DNA of 64,000 nt from NCBI RefSeq assembly GCF_000699445.3, contig NC_067196.1, positions 42,871,806 through 42,935,805 on the forward strand. The letters run 5' to 3'. The position numbers were made by a program, and so were the translations under genes. Below the pieces are notes generated by a model. It saw only the letters and a program-made list of their open reading frames with translations, did no database searches and was not told the origin of the DNA. Of this stretch, positions 1-10,878 are shown in pieces (the first letter of the stretch is position 1; the number at the start of each line of letters is the position of its first letter). Source of the DNA: Schistosoma haematobium. Taxonomy: Eukaryota; Platyhelminthes; Trematoda; Strigeidida; Schistosomatidae.

Positions 1-689
1 GATTTATTATTGTTTTCTTAGTCTAACATTTTTAGATTTATTTTGCATACTTCTCAGTATCCTAGTTTACCGAATTTGTAGAAACTTATAAATGCCTATG
101 TATAAGATATTGATAAAAATAAGACTGAAGAATGTCCAAACTGAACAATTACTTGGCCTTAGTTGTATAATTCGTTTATCATCTATAGTGATTGGTATAA
201 TCAAAACCTTTAACCTGGACAATGTGTTTTTTGACCAAATTGTTCACTGTTACTGATACGTAATCCAAATGATTACGCAATACCCGATTCATCTTTTACA
301 TCCATATCTTCAACTGTTCTTGAACCAACGCGGTTAATATTTTCAAAGATGGTTAATTAATAATAATTGTCCATTTATGATCAACCGTACTTGGTTTCTG
401 ACTCACCCTTGGATTAATTAGTGTTAATATTGATTTATCTAATCTTTCGATTCTGATATGCATGAATAATGATAAAATCATTACTAATCCCAGTTCCGTG
501 ATTAACATATAAAGTTGATAAACTTTTCTATTGATTATGGTCAGGTTTGGTACAAAAAATTAAACTTTGCTTGGACTGATAAAAAAATACCACATTTCTA
601 AAAATACATTAGTTTCAATACTTCGAACTAATACTTATAAATTTCCAAATACATCAACAGACAGTGTATTTATGTAGTTTACAATTAGA
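1..689. other. Non-coding AT-rich DNA, nothing recognised
   Basis: No open frame above noise and no repeat that I recognise. Confidence 0.6.
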
Positions 690-1080
690 CTGTCGGTATG
701 GAGTTGTGGAGGTTGTTTGACCTGTAGTGGAATCACGAAGCGATCTAAATTAGACGATCACTGAAGACCTGGAACCACTGGATGGCCTGCTCGTCCTTAT
801 ATAGAATTCTTTATCAAATCGCATCCGGAAGTCGAACCCAGAATATTTGGTCATGTGCACGAATGCTTAATTTCTAGACCACTGAACTGCGATCCGGTGG
901 TGTAAAAGCTAACCCCGATCAATCCACGATATTGCACAACCATCTTCCATGGTGTTCTATGGGTAAATTCCTCAAACCCGACACAGCTGAATTCTACTGA
1001 TCACCGTTTCTTACAAGAATTCCAGAAATTTCCTCCAGAGTTTGTCACTGGAAAACAGATGATAATTGTCAGTGTAGAGT
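690..1080 (-). mobile_element. tRNA-derived hammerhead-like SINE (family 2), old long copy
   Basis: From left to right it has a tail matching GACCACCATTGAAAACCTGG, a decayed ribozyme region (CTGGATGGCCTGCTCGTCC), the B-box-like TCGAACCCAGAA, the A-box-like CTAGACCACTGAAC, then a 5' extension (ATTGCACAACCATCTTCCATGG to TTTGTCACTGGAAA) found also at 38.5 and 50.7 kb. It is therefore a long copy including the part upstream of the tRNA head. No functional ribozyme core is left. Confidence 0.75.
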
Positions 1081-3064
1081 TATAGGGGCTGTTGAATTTT
1101 ATTGAAATCACGAATCGATTTAAAGTAAAAGCCATTTCATTTATAAAAAAAAACCCACAGAGGTCTCTGACAATAAGTTCTATTCGTGCTAATAATTATT
1201 AATTTTGCTGTGTGAGATTTCAACTAATATTTCATAATACACAACAAAACATTTATGCAGACAACAGATGCAAATTAAAGTCTCGCTTACTCTCAGATAT
1301 TTTGAAAGGATATGTCCTAATCAGGGAACTATATCCACTTTCTTGATTTGTACCGGTTAAGAGATCTTGTATTAGTGACAGTTTACATATTTTAGTAGAT
1401 AAAATTTGTAGGCCGCCAACTGGAGTCATACGTAGCTAGGTCCTTTTATTTTAGACAGTTCTATGGGATTGTCATTCGAATTTATCAAGTCGGTGGATTC
1501 TTTTCTCAGGTAATGTAGTTTATGTATATGTGTTTAGACAAATTACCCATTCTACTGTTTATACCACTTGAGTAAGTTGGTCTTTATAAAAAATATTCTA
1601 TTTCAAGTATATGTGTGGATCCAGTTCGTGATGCAAAAAGTGATAGATGAGACATTAGCCATACGAACATGACATCTACAAACTTAATCAATACACAGAT
1701 TTCTAGTAAAATTCAACACTTTTAATGATAATCATTAATATTTTCTATTTTCAATGTGTTTCACTATTCTCTGCTGAATATGTGTGGTGTGACTTGGTTA
1801 CCTGCAAATAATTATTGCATCCTCATTGACTTAGTCAAAAATAACTCAACATATCATTTCAAGACACGATAGATGAATGATCTCGAGTATGAGTTCATTC
1901 CACATCTGAAAAATGAAATTTATGTACAGCATAACAGGAAAGGCAATAAATTTTATGCAATTGGTTCGCTTTATGAATTTAAATAGAGCAAGAACAAACA
2001 TTGATGCAGAATAGTATGAATTCATATTATTTCGAGGTTTCTCGTCAGCTGCTTACAAACCAAAATTGTGATAGAATTTTTTACATGGAGATAGTGTGAA
2101 ACAATTGACATGAGTGTAAATAACTGGATTACAATAATAACTATATATATAGCATTTATCAATCTATATATTAGAATCATGTTTTGTTAGGGAAAAGAAA
2201 GATAATTCAACTGTGACATAAATTATACCATGCATAGAATTATTCAGAAATGTTTTCTTTCAATAAATTTATCATAGAACTATTTTTCTTTAACATTTAT
2301 CCTACATAAGGAAATCACTTCTATCAGTTCTAATAAAAACGTTGGGAAATAAATAAGATATTAAAATTAGCAAGTAATCAATTGTGAAGTTAATTATTTT
2401 CCCAGATTTCATGTCATACGTTTTACAAATTTTACACTAGACCTTAATCGTACCAATATTGAGGACAATCAAATCTTATTTTATTTACACTGATAAGGAA
2501 ATGTACACAGTTGAAAGTGGTATAGAAAAGTTCGTTTCTCACGATTTCAATACTGACGCCATATTCAGAAGATGAAGTTGTAATAATGTGGATAAAATTT
2601 GTTCTTGATCAACTTTTGACATTTAAACATAGTCTAACTTAATTTTTTTGGTTAAATTCCTGAACTACATTCATTCATTGTATATCAAAATTGTCTTGAT
2701 GAAAGACATTTGAAAACTGTTTCATTAAATGTATTTAGTAGATACTATTATAATGGAATAAGTAGCTGACTAGTATTTGTACACTAGTTAACAAAGCTCG
2801 TATTGTTATGTAAGACTGATCAAATACACTTTGTATCCAGTCGAAATTACAGTGTCTAACCCAAAAAAGATGTTATATTCTTTGAAAAAATAATACGTAT
2901 ATAGCAATGGAATAGATTATTGAACTAATTGATAATTGGATTAATTCACTTGATATTGTTTTACTTGAATCTTCCCATTGATGTTTTTGGACTGAAATTG
3001 ATCAGTCTCTTATTGACATATGTGCATACTGTGCGTATGCCTCGATATTGCCTTAATTTACAAG
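1081..3064. other. Non-coding AT-rich DNA
   Basis: Only a short SINE-tail-like piece at about 1085-1130 (GTTGAATTTTATTGAAATCACG). No coding or RNA signal. Confidence 0.6.
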
Positions 3065-3245
3065 CATTATAAGCAAAGATGGATAGTGGCTAGCAGTGGA
3101 ATCCAGGACGCGCGTTTCGTCCTGTTTGGGAGTCGTCAGCTGGATGTACCTGCATCTCAGAGTTGATGTTCACTCTGGGACTCGAACTCAGTACCGTTCG
3201 CTTCAAACGCCATCGCGTTATCCACTTAGCTACTGAGTCCTGATA
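3065..3245 (-). mobile_element. Sm-alpha type hammerhead SINE
   Basis: On the - strand, a tRNA-like head with an A-box-like CTCAGTAGCTAAGTGGATAA (near 3235-3215) and a B-box-like GAGTTCGAGTCCC (near 3188-3175) is followed by a hammerhead ribozyme and a short tail (...CCACTATCCATC). Head and ribozyme order fit the schistosome Sm-alpha SINE, known to encode an active hammerhead. The element is nearly full length. Its Pol III promoter boxes look recognisable, though slightly changed. Confidence 0.85.
3070..3152 (-). ncRNA. Hammerhead ribozyme (Sm-alpha), near-consensus core
   Basis: On the - strand: stem I strand ACATCCAG, core CTGACGA (position 7 is C, which hammerheads tolerate), stem II CTCC/GGAC with loop CAAACA, core GAAAC, a tiny stem III, cleavage triplet GTC, then CTGGATTCC as the other stem I strand. 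The ribozyme cuts its own RNA after the GTC. One defect is visible: the closing pair of stem II is C with C (consensus G-C), which should weaken but may not abolish cleavage. Confidence 0.85.
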
Positions 3246-4680
3246 GCCACTTGGATTGTTTAAAATCAAAATAAATTTTGGTTGACAATAAATGTTTTCT
3301 ACTAAGAGCATACATGTTTAACATAATATTTCAATAATTCTTAGGTAATATGTTGTTTGTTTTTCCTTTACTAATTCAACTTAAATGTGTATGAAAAGTA
3401 TTTATCCTTACAGGTGAGGGTGTTGTACCCCGTTTTTGTTATCTCGTAACATTTTTCACATTAAGATCCAAAGAAATAAAATAAATTAACATATTAACTC
3501 TACTGATTTTGTATTCATTCATTAAGTGTTACAACACTGTCCCGAAGTAGATGAAACCTGTATTCTGATTTTAAGGAAGTTATATAGTATAGAATGAGTA
3601 TAGACTAGGGTGAAATTCACCTAGACGCGTTGTGATAATATATAGTTAAATAACTATAATTTTTTGAGAGCAGATTGCTTATTAATGGTTCAAATTATGT
3701 TTTGATCTCAGCATAAAGTTGTGTAATTTGTCAGATACAGTCACTCAAGTTTATCTCATATGTTCCCGTCAAATTATCTACAAGAGTGTTTTTAACTTGA
3801 TTAGTAACGTTCAAATGTATGCTAACAGTTAGCTAATCCTAAATTTGTCGGATATATTATCAGCATTAATAATAGTTTTGTCATATCCAACTTGAAAAAC
3901 CGGTGTGAGTTCGTAGTAATCGGGATATATTTAGAAAATGAAATATGCAACTGTGTACAAATTTACACCGGTCCGAGGATCTAAGATTTACAACGCACAA
4001 GGTGATAAAATTGGCATAAATAAAGAAGTGTGAAATAAATAAAAAGGAGTATAAGTAAATCAAAAGATGAACAAAAAAAACCAGTAAGTAACTGTTGCAA
4101 ATTTAAATAAAGGTAAGTAATGATTACATATACATCATTCTCATAGATTTTGCATCTTAGATTCTTAACGCCTTTTGGTTTTTTGTACAACTAATTATAA
4201 AAATGCAATTATCCTCTTTACTCACTTTAAGTTTCACTCTGAAAAGTAACGATAGACACGGAATATTGATTACATGTTTACATACAGTATTTAATATTTG
4301 CTTGGAGTGTGTTAATAAAGGTTATTGATTGTTAGGTGTCTTATCCTATGGATAAGTATGTCACGTTAAATCAAGTCGTGGTTATCACTGCTATTGTTAC
4401 TTTAGTCACTACTTGCTCGCGTGAATAACAATCACTCAGAGTTCGTAGATGATACATAATGACAACTAAGAGTATGAACGCATTTAAGATTAATTATTTA
4501 AGTTATCATAACATTTTGGAAATTTACGTGTAATTGATGCATTGTAACTACTTTCTATATATAATCTAACATAGTTCTTATTTTGTTTTATATACATTAA
4601 CTAATTTGCATTGTTTTCAACTAATTTATCATTATATTATTCTTCAATAGTGGAAATCATGATTCAATTGAAGCAATTCA
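3246..4680. other. Non-coding AT-rich DNA, nothing recognised
   Basis: Short open frames on the - strand (3881-4190) are low-complexity and overlap one another; not taken as genes. Confidence 0.6.
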
Positions 4681-5732
4681 ATTCAGCAAACTAGTTGTAC
4701 GAGTTATTACTAATAACATCTTAAATGCAAGTTTAATCGTAAGTAAAATTAAGTCAACAACTAATTCATATTGACTAAGTTGATTTACTAAAGTATACCT
4801 CACGATCATATAACTCTCTGTGTTGTAGTTTCATAATTTAACGGACTGTGTGAAACTATGATATAATGCAAGATATACGTCAAAATTTGTATTATGCATG
4901 ATCACAAGGATCAAGGATGTGGTTAAAGTGATCGACTCATTTTTATTGGCTAAATCACTACAATTTAAACGAAGACTAATATCAGAAGGAATTTTGTGGA
5001 GATTTTAGAAATTTCAATAGTTAAAATCATGGTCAATTAAAGCTAGACCACCATGGAAAACCTGGAAGCACTGGACGGCCGTCTCGTCCTGGTATGGGAC
5101 TCCTCAACAGTACGCATCCACGATCCCGTCCCACCGCGAGGTTTGAAGAGAATGGTATACGGTGGCGCAATTTCGTTGATTGGTTGAAGTTAGATATCAA
5201 CACCGTTGGATGCCGGCTCAGTGGTCTAATAGTTGAGTGCTCGTGCGCGATACTGATAGGTCCCGGGTTTGAATCTCACAGGGGGTGGGATCATGGATGC
5301 TCACTGTTGAGGAGTCCCATACCAGGACGAGACGGCCGTCCAGTGCTTCCAGGTTTTCCATGGTGGTCTAGCTTTAATTGACCATGATTTTAACTATTGA
5401 AATTTCTAAAATCTCCACAAAATTCCTTCTGATATTAGTCTTCGTTTAAATTGTAGTGATTTAGCCAATAAAAATGAGTCGATCACTTTAACCACATCCT
5501 TGATCCTTGTGATCATGCATAATACAAATTTTGACGTATATCTTGCATTATATCATAGTTTCACACAGTCCGTTAAATTATGAAACTACAACACAGAGAG
5601 TTATATGATCGTGAGGTATACTTTAGTAAATCAACTTAGTCAATATGAATTAGTTGTTGACTTAATTTTACTTACGATTAAACTTGCATTTAAGATGTTA
5701 TTAGTAATAACTCGTACAACTGGTTTGCTGAA
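4681..5732. repeat. Large inverted repeat: two ~430-bp arms around a SINE
   Basis: The arms at 4681-5111 and 5303-5732 are reverse complements with only a couple of differences by eye (for example AAACTAGTTG against AAACCAGTTG at the outer end). The spacer is 191 bp. The inner ends of both arms are hammerhead-SINE sequence; the outer 300 bp or more of each arm is single-copy-looking AT-rich DNA. The centre (about 5178-5300) is the tRNA-like head of a + strand SINE. So a SINE plus its downstream flank was duplicated in inverted orientation. Confidence 0.93.
5178..5425 (+). mobile_element. Hammerhead-like SINE (family 2), full copy at palindrome centre
   Basis: It starts with TTGGTTGAAGTTAGATATCAAC, then the A-box-like GCTCAGTGGTCTAATAGTTG, the B-box-like GGGTTTGAATCTC, then the ribozyme region CACTGTTGAGGAGTCCC and GGACGAGACGG, GTCCAGTGC, and the tail AGGTTTTCCATGGTGGTC. 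The cores are altered (TTGAGGA instead of CTGAGGA, GAGAC instead of GAAAC), so cleavage is not expected. Its mirror-image partner at about 5030-5160 on the - strand lacks most of the head. Confidence 0.82.
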
Positions 5733-6708
5733 TGATTGTAAAAATAATTTCGATTATACTCTCTTCACAAATATTGAATAAAACATTTTTTTTAAATGTT
5801 TGTTTATAGATTAACTAATCTTTAATCAAAATCTATCTCCTAGCTATTTCAGTGAACTAACAATAACTGTGATCATATTAATGATTATAATTGCTTGTAG
5901 GTTGCCTATTTCTAAATATCCTTTTTAATACCGATGTCCTTAACTAGTTCTGACTATTAGCTAATCATATATGTTGACCTTATATTGTTATTATCAATAC
6001 ATATATAACCGATTTAGAGCAAACCAAAATGAGATTTTTCGTTCGACTGTTTAGAAATCCACTCCTTCCAATGACATATAGTATACAAAAATAACAAAAG
6101 TGAAGAGTAGAAAGAATCGTTACAGCGATAAACAAATACGTCTTTTTTTAATAAATGTATCTATATACGGAAAAATAATTTTGAATAGTTAGATGAGATT
6201 TAATAAAAAAAGAAAACTAAAAGAAAACTCAAACTTCATGTTTATAAAATGTATGAATTAACGTTAGAAAAATGATGGTATCACTATATTTTCATTTCAT
6301 TATGATTGTAATGTAGTTTTTAAAGCTAACCAAATGATCGATCATGATAATAACTAGGAATATTTGTAAATGAGTCTCATGGAGTATTAGTTCAAATATT
6401 AATATAATATTTTTGGAGTCTAACAACTCGACTCTTGATCATAATTACACTAAAATTTTGTTACACTAGAATTCGTGGATAAAAAAATTGAAAATACTCT
6501 CTCAAACTTGACATTTTGTAGTCAATTGAAACTGTATGTCTAGTAATCTTTAAAATTTTGAAAATTCACTCATTGAAAGGAGCAAATTGTTTTCATCCAA
6601 CATATTTGATAGAATGTACAATTTTTCGACATCATTCATGAGAATCTTATTCGCTGTACCATACGGTGATTCAACTTTAAAAAGTTATATAAACAATAAA
6701 ATTTGATG
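5733..6708. other. Non-coding AT-rich DNA between palindrome and LINE
   Basis: Nothing recognised. Confidence 0.6.
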
Positions 6709-7637
6709 TCAGTCAGTCAGTCAGCTACAACGTAGGACCAGGCACATATATGCATCGATCCAAGTTGCCATACCTCATTAACACAAGAAGATGAACACCG
6801 GACTCATAAAAGTAGTTAATTCAGAGGTGGTAATATGTAAAAGAAAGATTGAATATAAGGATATAGTACAGGAAGAAAGAATTAGTTCGTAGAAAGAAAG
6901 GTATAAAGCAATTTTAATCTCACGGTCCCGACCGAAGCTGCTACCTTGACGCGGTGGTCGGGCTTGTCTATCGTGATGACCCAACCGAGCTATATTGGCT
7001 GGAACATATGTTCCTGTAGTTTCTACTACGCCAGGCAGGTCGATAGGAGGACGGTAAGACTAAAAGCAGCAGCTCAAGGTCTGGGGGCGAAGTCGTACTG
7101 CTGACTGTAGAGGGGTGTGACAGCAGCAAGGTGTTCCCCCAGACAACCAGCATCTGCAGCAATGCTGCCTTCCCACAAGGAGGGGTGGGGTTAGAAAAAG
7201 TCAACCCTAAAAGTGTCACACCTCACCTTACCTCACGGATTTCCGTCTCCGGCGGTAAGGCCCTTTGAAGAACGAAGCTAACACATTAAAAACCTTCCAC
7301 AAAAGCCGTGCGCGACCGGCCTCAAACAGTTGCCCCTTGGGCTCTGTGGTCACGCTCACGGGTAGTCAAGACCAACACTAATCCAATTTCTTTTTCAGGT
7401 TCCTCAAGAAATACCCTTCCACGGTGTGAGAAGCCGGGAAGTGACATCAACCCTCATACCCGTAACAGCACACGAGACCAAGTTGGTCACATTCAAATCC
7501 TTCCTACACCTCCTAATACCTCTCTTATCTCCATGACTAACCCTCCTCACGTCTCTTTATCACCTCGCACCGCTAGGGCAAACGATTCGAGTGCGCGGAA
7601 CTCTATTCCTGGTCTCCTGAAACCACATCTAAACTAC

Positions 7638-8746
7638 ACGTAGAAGCCTTTAACGTCCGAACACTGTGCCAAATAGGACAACAGGCTTCCTTAGCTAAGA
7701 CTTTAGAATCCCGCGCCATCGATGTGTGCTGCGTCTCCGAAACGCGCATACAGGATTCGAGTAGCGTCATTCATTCGACATCACCATGCCAAAATAAATA
7801 ACCGACTCGATTCACGCTTCGTGTAACTGGAAGCCCTGATTCTGCTTCCCATGGCCTCGCCGGCGTGGGTATAGCATTGAGTCTTAGGGCAGAAATAGCT
7901 CTCTTAGACTGGATCCCAGTAGACAGTCGTTTGTGCGCTGTCCGACTGAACGGAACAGTAAGGATCCGGAAAGATAGGGACACTCGTCGTTGGCTCTTCG
8001 TCGTCTCTGCCTATTCTCCCACTGACTGCAGCTCAGACGATGTAAAAGATGAGTTTTACAGAAAGCTCTCCGACCTTCTCCGAAAAGCTAAGCGCTCGGA
8101 TGTAGTAATAGTGGCCGGTGACTTTAATGCTCAAGTAGGTAAACTAAGCGAAAGGGAAAGACACCTCGGTGGATCTTATGGTGTTGTGGCTCAAAGAACA
8201 GATAATGACGACCGTCTGTTGCAGCTATGCTCAGATAACCGCCTGTTCCTTGCAAATACTAACTTTAAGCATAAGGAAAAACATCTTTTAACATGGCGAC
8301 CCCCTAATTCGTCCCAACGTTGGACCCAAATAGATCACATCGCTATCGACCACCGATGGAGGGGCTCGATAGAAGACTGTCGCTCATTCTGGAGCACATG
8401 CTTAGATTCAGATCATGCTCTAGTGAGAGCGCGTATTTGCCTGCGTTTTACTGGACGTAGGAAAGACGCCGCAAGGAAACCTCTTAGGGTCCTGTTTAAT
8501 GATAGTCAAACTAAGAGTATATTTCAGGAACAACTAGGAAAACAGTTAGGCAGCCATGTATGTGATGCCCACCCCGAGGCAGCATGGAATGATATCCGAA
8601 AAGCTGTGGAAACAGCAGTGATATCTGCTAGTAAGGTAAACCAGAAGGTTAGGGAGCAACACTGGATCTCAGTAGCATCTATCGCACTGATAGATGCTCG
8701 AAAACTCATTCCATCTGGATCTGAACATAACGAAGAGCGGAGTTAG
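7638..8746 (+). pseudogene. RTE endonuclease domain, broken
   Basis: Coding resemblance begins near 7638 (FNVRTLCQIGQQASLAKTL, then DVCCVSETRIQD). It is broken by a stop and frame change near 7795-7865. From 7865 one frame runs 293 codons to 8746. It shows RWLFVVSAYSPTD, VAGDFNAQVG (catalytic D and N, 8111-8140), QIDHIAIDHRW and the C-terminal LDSDHALVRARI (SDH catalytic motif, 8405-8422). These are the apurinic/apyrimidinic endonuclease motifs of RTE-type LINEs, which nick the target DNA before reverse transcription. Catalytic residues look kept in this fragment, but the N-terminal motif is out of frame, so no intact enzyme is made. Confidence 0.87.
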
Positions 8747-10544
8747 CTTAAGCGCAAGCTGACAAGAAGTCTACGCAATGATCGCGAACAGTGGTGGGTA
8801 GCGAAAGCAAGAGAGATGGAAAAGGCAGCGGCAATAGGTAATAGCAGACAATTGTTCAGACTTGTTAAGGAAACCGGTATTAGGAAACCGACTGTTAGCG
8901 AAACACTCTCAGAGAATGATGGACATATTATTCATTCCCAATCCAGGAGATTGGATCGATGAGCAGAACACTTTAGGGATCAGTTCAACTGGCCTTCATC
9001 CACACTTCGGTTTCCCACGATCTCCAGTCAACCTGAATGGCAAGTTAATGTAGGTCCTCCGTCCCTTTACGAAGTTGAAAAAGCCATAGGAAATCTGAAA
9101 CGAGGGAGAGCAGCAGGCCCTGACAGGTTTACTCCTGAGATTTTTAAGGATGGTGGTTCAGTATTAGCAGTGAGATTAACTGAGGTCTTAGGTAGAATTT
9201 GGGAACTGGACGTAATCCCATCTGACTGGTCTCAATCACTGATTGTGCCAGTTTTTAAGAAAGGTCAAAAGTCCTCTTGTGACAATCACAGAGGAATCAG
9301 TTTGACTAATATGGTGTCTAAAATGTTAGCTTCAATAATACATCGACGCCTAACCAAGGCTCGTGAAGACCAGACGCCCCACAATGGTAGTATTTCTCGA
9401 CATTAAGGTGGCATTCGACTCTGTTGATCGTGAGGTCTTATGGCAGTGTTTGTCACTGAAAGGAGTACCAAAGAAGTACACTAACCTTATAAAGGCTCTC
9501 TACTCGAACACAACTGGTCGAGTAAGAGCTTATGGCGAACTGTCATCAGAATAGATTACCTCAAGTGGTGTTCTTCAGGGCTGTCCACTCTCTCCATTCT
9601 TGTTTAACTTTGTCATTGACGTACTTTTAGAGATAACACTTTCCTCATCTAAATTTACAGGGGTTGAACTTCTACCAGGAGATTCACTTGTTGACTTGGA
9701 ATATGCCGATGACATAGTTCTATTTGGTGAAAACGCTGACAAAATGCAGAGTCTTCTGATCACTCTAAGCAACAATACACGCATATTCGAGATGCGATTC
9801 TCCCCCTTGAAATGCAAAATGTTGCTTCAGGATTGGGTTGCATTGACACCCGAACTGATGATAGGGAGTGAAGTAGTTGAGCGTGTCGACCACTTCACTT
9901 ATCTTGGAAGTCTGATCAGCCCTTGTGGTCTGGTGTGTGACGAAATCTCAGCACGGATACAGAAGGCTCGACTATCTTTTACCAACTTGTGTCATTTATG
10001 GCGTAGGCGAGATATCCGTCTATCAACCATTGGAAGGGTTTGCTGCGCAGCAGTTCGTTCCGTCCTACTTTATGGCAGTGAAACATGGCCGGTAAGAGTA
10101 GAGGATATTCGTAGGTTACTAGTATTCGATCATAGGTGTCTTCGAAACATTGCTCGTATATCCCGCGACCATCGAGTAAGTAATGCAGTTGTTAGGAAAT
10201 GGGTATTGGGTAAGGATGGCAAATCGATTGATGAAGTGGTGAAAGTTCATCAGTTGAGATGGCTGGGACACGTGTTACGTATGCCCAACGACCGACTGCC
10301 TCGATGTGCGATGTTTTGTTGTATAGGAGTATGTTGGAAGAAAGCTAGGGGCGGCCAGGCCAAAACATGGCACAAGTCCATGAAGTCACTGACAAGTGGA
10401 CTGAGTCATGTTGATAGGTGTAGACTACCTGGTTGGGGACCGCGAGATGATAGCGACCGATGGTTAGAGACCCTGAATGACATGGCTGAAAATCGTTTGC
10501 AATGGCGCAGGTGCATCCACTCTTTGTGTTCTCCCAAATTCTAA
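8747..10544 (+). pseudogene. RTE reverse transcriptase and C-terminal region, broken
   Basis: Fragments in different frames follow one another: KRGRAAGPDRFTPEIFK (about 9098), SLIVPVFKKGQKSSCDNHRGISL, then VVFLDIKVAFDSVDREVLW (motif A, about 9385-9440), SSGVLQGCPLSPFLFN (motif B, about 9560) and LEYADDIVLFGE (YADD catalytic motif, 9702-9713). The last 314 codons (9600-10544) are one open frame ending at a TAA. Between TKAREDQ and MVVFLDIK, near 9365-9385, the conserved AGFRxGxxxxDQ segment is absent, pointing to an internal deletion of roughly 30 codons. Further stops sit at 8743, about 8960 and 9552. The open tail frame may reflect later insertion age or chance. Confidence 0.9.
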
Positions 10545-10708
10545 TCTTCTGAATTCTTCATGTCTCTTTCTTTTTACTCTCTCCAAATTTATTTCACTGG
10601 ATTATACTGCTTGAATCAACCACTGCATCTCTGTGCTAATGTAGTGTGGCAACTCGAACTGATGTACGTATGTACGAAGTTCTACGCTGTTACTGACTGA
10701 CTGACTGA

Positions 10709-10878
10709 ATCTCACGATTTAAGGGAAGACAAAGTGCGTATACACCGACGCCGTTGTGATCGATTCTTATCCATGTCACACCGAGTCTCCAACCATTGGT
10801 TACGATAGTTACGCGGACCCCAACCAAGTAGTCTGCCTCTCCCAACATAGCTCAGACTAGAAGTTAGTGACTTGGTAT
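10709..10878 (-). mobile_element. Second RTE 3'-end fragment, inverted and joined tail to tail
   Basis: Read on the - strand, this gives SLTSSLSYVGRGRLLGWGPRNY and then an end like RRRCIRTLSSLKS. This is clearly the same C-terminal coding end as the neighbouring + strand LINE (about 10378-10544) but with many differences. It reaches the same (CTGA)n/(TCAG)n tail from the other side, so both copies share one simple-repeat tail at 10693-10708. It is 5'-truncated, with only about 170 bp. Confidence 0.8.

Larger units (their letters stand above)
6709..10708 (+). mobile_element. RTE-clade non-LTR retrotransposon, decayed (SR2/Perere-3-like)
   Basis: About 4 kb. It starts at a (TCAG)n run (6709-6724) and ends in a (CTGA)n tail (10693-10708). 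GC content is clearly above the flanks. A 5' untranslated part (6725 to about 7300) precedes a degenerate frame: apurinic endonuclease domain (7640-8450), reverse transcriptase (9050-9840) and the RTE-type C-terminus (RWLGHVLRMPNDRLPR, then SLTSGLSHVDRCRLPGWGPRD). The copy is dead, with several stops and frameshifts and a missing piece near 9365. The clade assignment rests on the endonuclease and tail pattern and the simple-repeat 3' end. The family name is from memory of schistosome repeats and is less sure. No target-site duplication was recognised. Confidence 0.88.

Noticed and set aside
3090..3311. 73-codon - strand frame
   Set aside because: It lies on the Sm-alpha SINE head and ribozyme; not a protein gene.
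7308..7643. 111-codon + strand frame
   Set aside because: Part of the LINE 5' region; could be a remnant of an upstream ORF, but no family resemblance and it leads into the broken endonuclease frame.
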